Positions 59,902-64,000 of a stretch of DNA of 64,000 nt are shown here, piece after piece (the stretch's first letter is position 1; each line of letters starts with the position of its first letter). The notes under the pieces were generated by a model. The model saw only the letters and a program-made list of their open reading frames with translations, did no database searches and was not told the DNA's origin. Source of the stretch: Lentisphaeria bacterium (lineage in GTDB: Bacteria; Verrucomicrobiota; Lentisphaeria; Victivallales; Victivallaceae); the NCBI GenBank assembly GCA_022009855.1, contig CP091727.1, positions 2,728,001 through 2,792,000 on the forward strand, in the 5' to 3' direction. The position numbers and the translations under genes are program-made.

Positions 59902-62215
59902 CGTTTCTTCTCCCGGATTTTCGTCAATTTAAATGCCGTATCGACCCGAAACGGGGGAACCGTCATCCCGACCGTTTCGCCAGCCCGGAGAGTCAGCTGT
60001 TCCTCTTTCGTCACATCGCCGGTGAGCGTGTCATACCAGCAAAGACGGTAATTACCCGGCGGCAGAACCGGTTTGCCGAAGCGGAGTGTCAGTTTCTCCC
60101 GCAGCGGCTCCCGGTCTGGGTGTTCGGGGAAAACCAGCAGAGACGGGCGATGGAAGATCCAGCCCCACGCGGTATCCCCCCCTGCCGGTTGCCAGCACTT
60201 CACACTCCTGCCGGTCCCCGATAAGCTTCGGCTCCGGATCGAGCGGAGCGCCGGAACGCAGATCGATTCCGGTGAAGAAGCGGGAGAAGCCGCGGTAATG
60301 CCCGTAAAGATTGTTGATGTGGACGAAATCATGCCACCACAGGAACGGCGTTCCCGCCAGGCGGGCGAAGGAGGAGCCCCACAAACCCGCGTGGATATCT
60401 GCGACAAGCTGCCGGTTTTCACTCCCTTGGGAAGGGCCGCCGTATTCGGTGATCAGCTGCGGCTTCCGGAACTTCATGTCGCGGGCGTAGGCACGCAGGT
60501 GGTCGACAAAATGAATCTTTGCGTCGCGATAGGCGTCACCGGCCACATGGGTGATCTCAGCCGGTTCAAACAGCTGGGGAAATTTCAGAATCTTGGTATA
60601 GTCGCCGCACACATGGGTGGTGACCAGCGGCTTTCTCTGGGACCATCGCTGCAGTTCCGCCGCCGCGTCACGCGTCCAGGCCTGGATGCTGCCGTCGGTG
60701 TACCGGGCGTGAAAATCGGCGACGAGGTCCACTTCGCTCCAAAGCTCAAAGGCGAAAAGATTGGCCGTCGCCCCCCAGCGGGCGGCAATGTAACGGGCTC
60801 GCTTCGAATTGTTTTTCTTCGCTTCGGCGGAACGGAAGAATTCACCGGGATCCTTCAGAAATCCGCCGTTGGCGCGGGCAAACTCCGACGTTGCGTTGAT
60901 CGGGTTCTCCCCCATTCCGGATCGGATGTTGCCGAGAGCCGGCCATGGTTGTCGATCACCAGATTGAGGAGGATACCGTTTGCCCGGGCGGTTTCGAAGA
61001 GGTGGTCGAGCTTCCAGGCGGACTCCAGGCTGTAACGACCGACGCCGTGCTGGCCTGCTCGGGGGGCGTTGTGTTCAAGTGCCATGGTCCAGCCGGCCAT
61101 CCAGACCTCGACCGTGTTGATTCCGTTTTTGCCGCAGGCGGCGAAGTAGTCATCGTAATCCCGTGTGCCGCGATCGGGGGAGATGGCCGAAGCGGAACCA
61201 GAGTTCACTGCGCATGTCGATGTTGGTGTGGATGTTCAACCCGATCGGGAAGAAGAATTCACCGGTATCGTATTCGAAGCAGTCCGGCGCGGTTGCCGAG
61301 ACGCGGATTCTGCCGGGCAGCGCAGACTCCGCCACCTCGACGGTGCGCCAGGAGGTTTTGAGACTCTCCCCGGCCGTCTTGTCTTCCACCGAAAGCCGGA
61401 GGCGGTACCGGCCCGCCGCTCCGGGCAGAAAACGCAGCTCCCAGAATCCGCCTCCGACCGGCGTGAGGAGTTCCCGGGTGAAGTGGCTGTGTCGGACATA
61501 GTCCCGGCTGAAGAAGGCAGGGGTGAATGCTGGTGGTGCCGTCCGGTGCGGCAAGTTCGTAATTTACCTCGATCTCATCCGGATCAAACGGGTTGAAATA
61601 TTCGCGGGAAAGCAGGAAACGGCTGTCGATCCGCCGATTTTTTTCTCCTTTGTCTGCAAGTTGCCAGTCCACCACCGAAAGCGGCGGAATGTGCCGTCTG
61701 CCGGTACGCCGGAGTGCACGGATCGTCAGCGTCGCCTCCTGCATCCGGTCCGAATAGAGCGAGACGCCGGCGGCGAAAAGATTGGTTGCCGCATCGGCGT
61801 CGAACAGCGCTCCGTGCCCCACGCCGCGCCACTCTTCGCCGGGGCGGTCCAGGCGGGCGGAAAGCGTCTGCCAGCGACCGGGAACAAGTTCAAATTCCCG
61901 GACCGTCTGAAACCAGTTCCCGTCCTTGTCTTTGAAAAAGAGCAGCGCCTTGACCGGTTTTTCCGCTTCCAGTCGGATTTCCGTCTCCAGCTGCGCGGCC
62001 TCGAACGCGGACCGCTCCGGACGGAAACTTTTCCGCTCCGGTTCCCGGTAGATCTGTGCGGCTCCGGGCAGCGTCAACCGGAAAGTGCAGGCTTCCTCCT
62101 CCGCCCGGGAGAGCAGTTCTCCGGAGCCGTCCAGCTTCCAGCTGCCGGGCATTGCGGCCGCCCGCAGGCTGAACAGGAGTGCCAGCAGAAGCCATGTTCC
62201 GGTTCGGCAGTGCAT
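59898..62215 (-). CDS. Secreted DUF5060/GH5-like glycoside hydrolase (frameshifted)
   Basis: About 770 residues over shifts near 61530, 61200, 60910 and 60190. Signal peptide MHCRTGTWLLLALLFSLRAA at 62215. A CBM-like sandwich (PVKALLFFKDKDGNWFQTVR) precedes a DUF5060-type domain (SREYFNPFDPDEIEVNYELA, GGFWELRFLPGAAGRYRLRL). The barrel reads DYDDYFAACGKNGINTVEVW, ESAWKLDHLFETARANGILL, LNLVIDNHGRLSATSDPEWG. Acid/base Glu is probably in NLFAFELWSEVDLVADF, nucleophile Glu in KPQLITEYGGPSQGSENRQL, with TPFLWWHDFVHINNLYGHYR after it. A C-terminal beta domain closes it (REKLTLRFGKPVLPPGNYRL). It begins four bases after the YihY-type gene stops. Substrate unknown. Confidence 0.7.
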
Positions 62216-62219
62216 CCGT

Positions 62220-63543
62220 TTACAACTCCCGGAGCGGGCGGTTCTGCGTGGAACGGCAGGCGGCGTCGCGCAGCTGACGGGTGCAGATCTCCACGCCGGT
62301 GAGCTCCTGCACCGCCGCCGGATCGGGTTGATTGTTGCCGGCGGTATCCAGCTGCTCCAGACCATCGCAGACCGTGAAGGTTTCGGCCGGGCGCCCGGGG
62401 GTGAAACAGGGCTCTTCCCCGTCTCCGCGGTTTTCCACCCGGAGCAGAATGCCGGCGGCGGTCAACTCGCAGAGGTAGCGCTGGAGCACCACCGCCGGAA
62501 TCGGCATACGGCGGAACAGTTCGCTGCACGACGTCGCTCCCTTGCCGTCAGCGAAGTTCCGGTAGACGATCTTCGCCAGGGCCAGTTCGCTGTCGCGTCG
62601 AACCCGCAGACTGCTCTCCTCTTCGCTGGAACGGTCAAAGAGGCCGGTTCCCGCATGTTGTTTGACGAAGGCGATCTCCGCTCCGAGCAGTGTGATCTGC
62701 CATGACCACTGCACCCAGATCAGGAAGAGCGGCAGCGCCGCGAAACTTCCGTAAATCGTGTTGTAGCGGTAGATGGTCCCCTGCAGGAAGACGAACCCGT
62801 CCTGCAGCAGCTGATAGAGGATGCCGGCAATGAGGCCGCCGAAACAGGCCGCCCCGATTTTTACCCGGGTGTTCGGCACCATGAAGTAGATGGCGCTGAA
62901 GATCAGGCAGACGAGAAGCAGTGGGAAGAGCTTCATCCCGAGGGAGAAGACGATCATGCCCAGACTGCTCAGCCAGGGGAGCTGCGGAGAGAATCCGATT
63001 GAACATCGTGCTGACAAGCACCCCCGCGCTGCCGAGCACCACCAGTATGATCGGCGTGAGCAGGATGATCGCCAGATAGTCGCTGAACCGACGGAAGAAA
63101 TTGCGCCGGGTCGGGAGATTCCAGATCTGGTTGAACGCCTTTTCGATGTTGGTGGCCAGCCACATGACCGTCCAGATCAGCGCGATCACACCGGCGCCGG
63201 CGACGATGCCGCCCCGGGCCCGCTCCAGAGTGGTGTCGGCGAACTGGCAGATCCAGTTGAGAATATCCTGATGGTCGGCGAACCGTTTGGTGAGCATCAC
63301 CTCCAGTCTGGCCTGAAGGGAAAAGCCCTTGGCAATGCCGAAGACCAGCGCCGCGACCGGCACGATCGCGAACAGCGTGTAATAGGTGAGCATGGTGGCG
63401 CGCTGCCCGTGCTGGTCGGCAGCGTACCGTCGGAAGCTGACCCAGAGAATGCGGGCGAACTTCCCGGAGGTGGAGAGGCGCGCGTAGGGAATGTCCATTC
63501 CGAGCGCCCAGTGTCGGAACCGTTCGAAGAGCGCGCCTTTCAT
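62220..63543 (-). CDS. YihY/BrkB-family inner-membrane protein with C-terminal winged-helix-like extension (one frameshift)
   Basis: About 440 residues. Start at 63543 with GGGGAG upstream, five bases after the glnS stop. Family markers: RATMLTYYTLFAIVPVAALV, FADTTLERARGGIVAGAGVI, ALIWTVMWLATNIEKAFNQI, WNLPTRRNFFRRFSDYLAII, then, after a shift near 63005, FPLLLVCLIFSAIYFMVPNT, KIGAACFGGLIAGILYQLLQ, YGSFAALPLFLIWVQWSWQI, LLGAEIAFVKQHAG. About six membrane segments. The last 130 residues (FADGKGATSCSELFRRMPIP, VLQRYLCELTAAGILLRVEN) look like a cytoplasmic winged helix, as in some YihY proteins. The precise function of the family is unsettled; it was once misnamed ribonuclease BN. Confidence 0.85.
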
Positions 63544-63547
63544 CGCC

Positions 63548-64000
63548 TCATCTCCCCTGTTTGGCGTTCTGTTTGTTCCAGGAATCCTTCAAGGTTACCG
63601 TGCGGTTGAATACCGGGCGCTCCCGCGTCGCGTCGGGATCGACCGTGAAATAACCGATCCGTTCGAACTGAACCGTGCTGCCGGCGGGAAGCAGAGCCAG
63701 GGCCGGTTCGAGACGCCCTTCGACCACCTTGACCGAATCCGGATTGAGCTGCGTGAGAAAATCCGTGCCGTTCGCCCCCGGCTCCTCCGCCGTGAAGAGC
63801 CGGTCGTAAAGCCGCACTTCGGCGGGAACCGATTCGGTGGCCGAGACCCAGTGGATCGTCCCCTTGACCTTGCGGCCGTCAGGCGCATTGCCGCCCCGGG
63901 TCGCCGGATCGAAGGTGCAGCGCAGTTCCGTCACATTGCCCGCCGCGTCGGTGACCACCTCCTCGCATTTGATGAAGTAGCCGTAGCGCAGCCGCACTTC
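63548..64000 (-). CDS. glnS: Glutaminyl-tRNA synthetase, C-terminal part (runs off the window edge)
   Basis: 151 codons of the anticodon-binding beta-barrel domain of class I GlnRS are visible, ending at the TGA at 63548-63550: RLRYGYFIKCEEVVTDAAGN, ELRCTFDPATRGGNAPDGRK, VKGTIHWVSATESVPAEVRL, YDRLF, LEPALALLPAGSTVQFERIG, YFTVDPDA, VFNRTVTLKDSWNK. These are diagnostic GlnRS sequences. The enzyme charges tRNA-Gln in the cytoplasm. This part is undamaged. It heads a tight same-strand run with the YihY-type gene, the DUF5060/GH5-like gene, the PA14 gene and tRNA-Arg. Confidence 0.95.
   Translation of the reverse strand, partial: EVRLRYGYFIKCEEVVTDAAGNVTELRCTFDPATRGGNAPDGRKVKGTIHWVSATESVPAEVRLYDRLFTAEEPGANGTDFLTQLNPDSVKVVEGRLEPALALLPAGSTVQFERIGYFTVDPDATRERPVFNRTVTLKDSWNKQNAKQGR

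Noticed and set aside
1..64000. CRISPR array
   Set aside because: No regularly spaced direct repeats and no cas-like genes were seen.

Overview
The window most likely comes from a Victivallis-like member of the Lentisphaerota (Lentisphaerae), probably a gut or anaerobic polysaccharide degrader. This rests on three things: four short type IV pseudopilin-like proteins with the FTLIELLIVIAIIAIL N-terminus and a C-terminal H-x9-DG signature, a very high density of glycoside hydrolases (GH10, GH31, several GH36, GH5/GH42-like enzymes, DUF6259), and GC-rich coding sequence. Species was not determined.

Region 1 (1-12750) is accessory DNA. It holds the 5' end of a sigma-70-type factor, tRNA-Ala(CGC) followed by a tyrosine integrase, then a pile-up of insertion sequences: IS110, an IS3-like remnant, an IS4-like element, an IS630 element, and an IS256 element interrupted by an IS4-family element with a perfect 11-bp target duplication. 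Between them sit AT-rich islands: a DUF6258-like protein and an orphan RHS C-terminal toxin cassette with its putative immunity gene.

Region 2 (12750-54600) is a run of polysaccharide-utilisation modules. Four of them share one plan: a transcriptional regulator, a pseudopilin, and several large carbohydrate-active proteins. Module A is LacI / GH36 / GH-A enzyme / CBM-GH42-like giant / pseudopilin (13181-23577). A lone GH36-like gene follows (23823-25427). Module C is AraC / pseudopilin / GH10 / CBM-GH5-like (25752-32255). AraC / GH31 lies at 32260-35906. Module E is GntR / pseudopilin / LamG-GH / secreted protein / GH36 / lipoprotein (36105-45704). Module F is GntR-LacI / pseudopilin / GH / DUF6259 (47215-54582), with an SGNH-like gene divergent to it. 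The enzymes suggest attack on alpha-galactosyl- and xylosyl-decorated plant polysaccharides: the large multidomain proteins carry signal peptides, while GH10, GH31 and the GH36 proteins have none and are probably intracellular. No sugar transporter or SusC/D pair was seen.

Region 3 (54600-64000) holds an AzgA-type purine permease, tRNA-Arg(TCT), and a tight same-strand run glnS, YihY/BrkB membrane protein, DUF5060/GH5-like enzyme and PA14-domain protein with junctions of -4 to +4 bases.

A caution applies throughout: about 30 of some 40 protein genes are broken by apparent single-base frameshifts, several at homopolymers, in genes of every functional class. Uncorrected indel errors in the assembly are the simplest explanation. 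Such genes are therefore given as one spanning feature with the approximate shift positions. Nothing was computed by database search; all family calls come from reading motifs.
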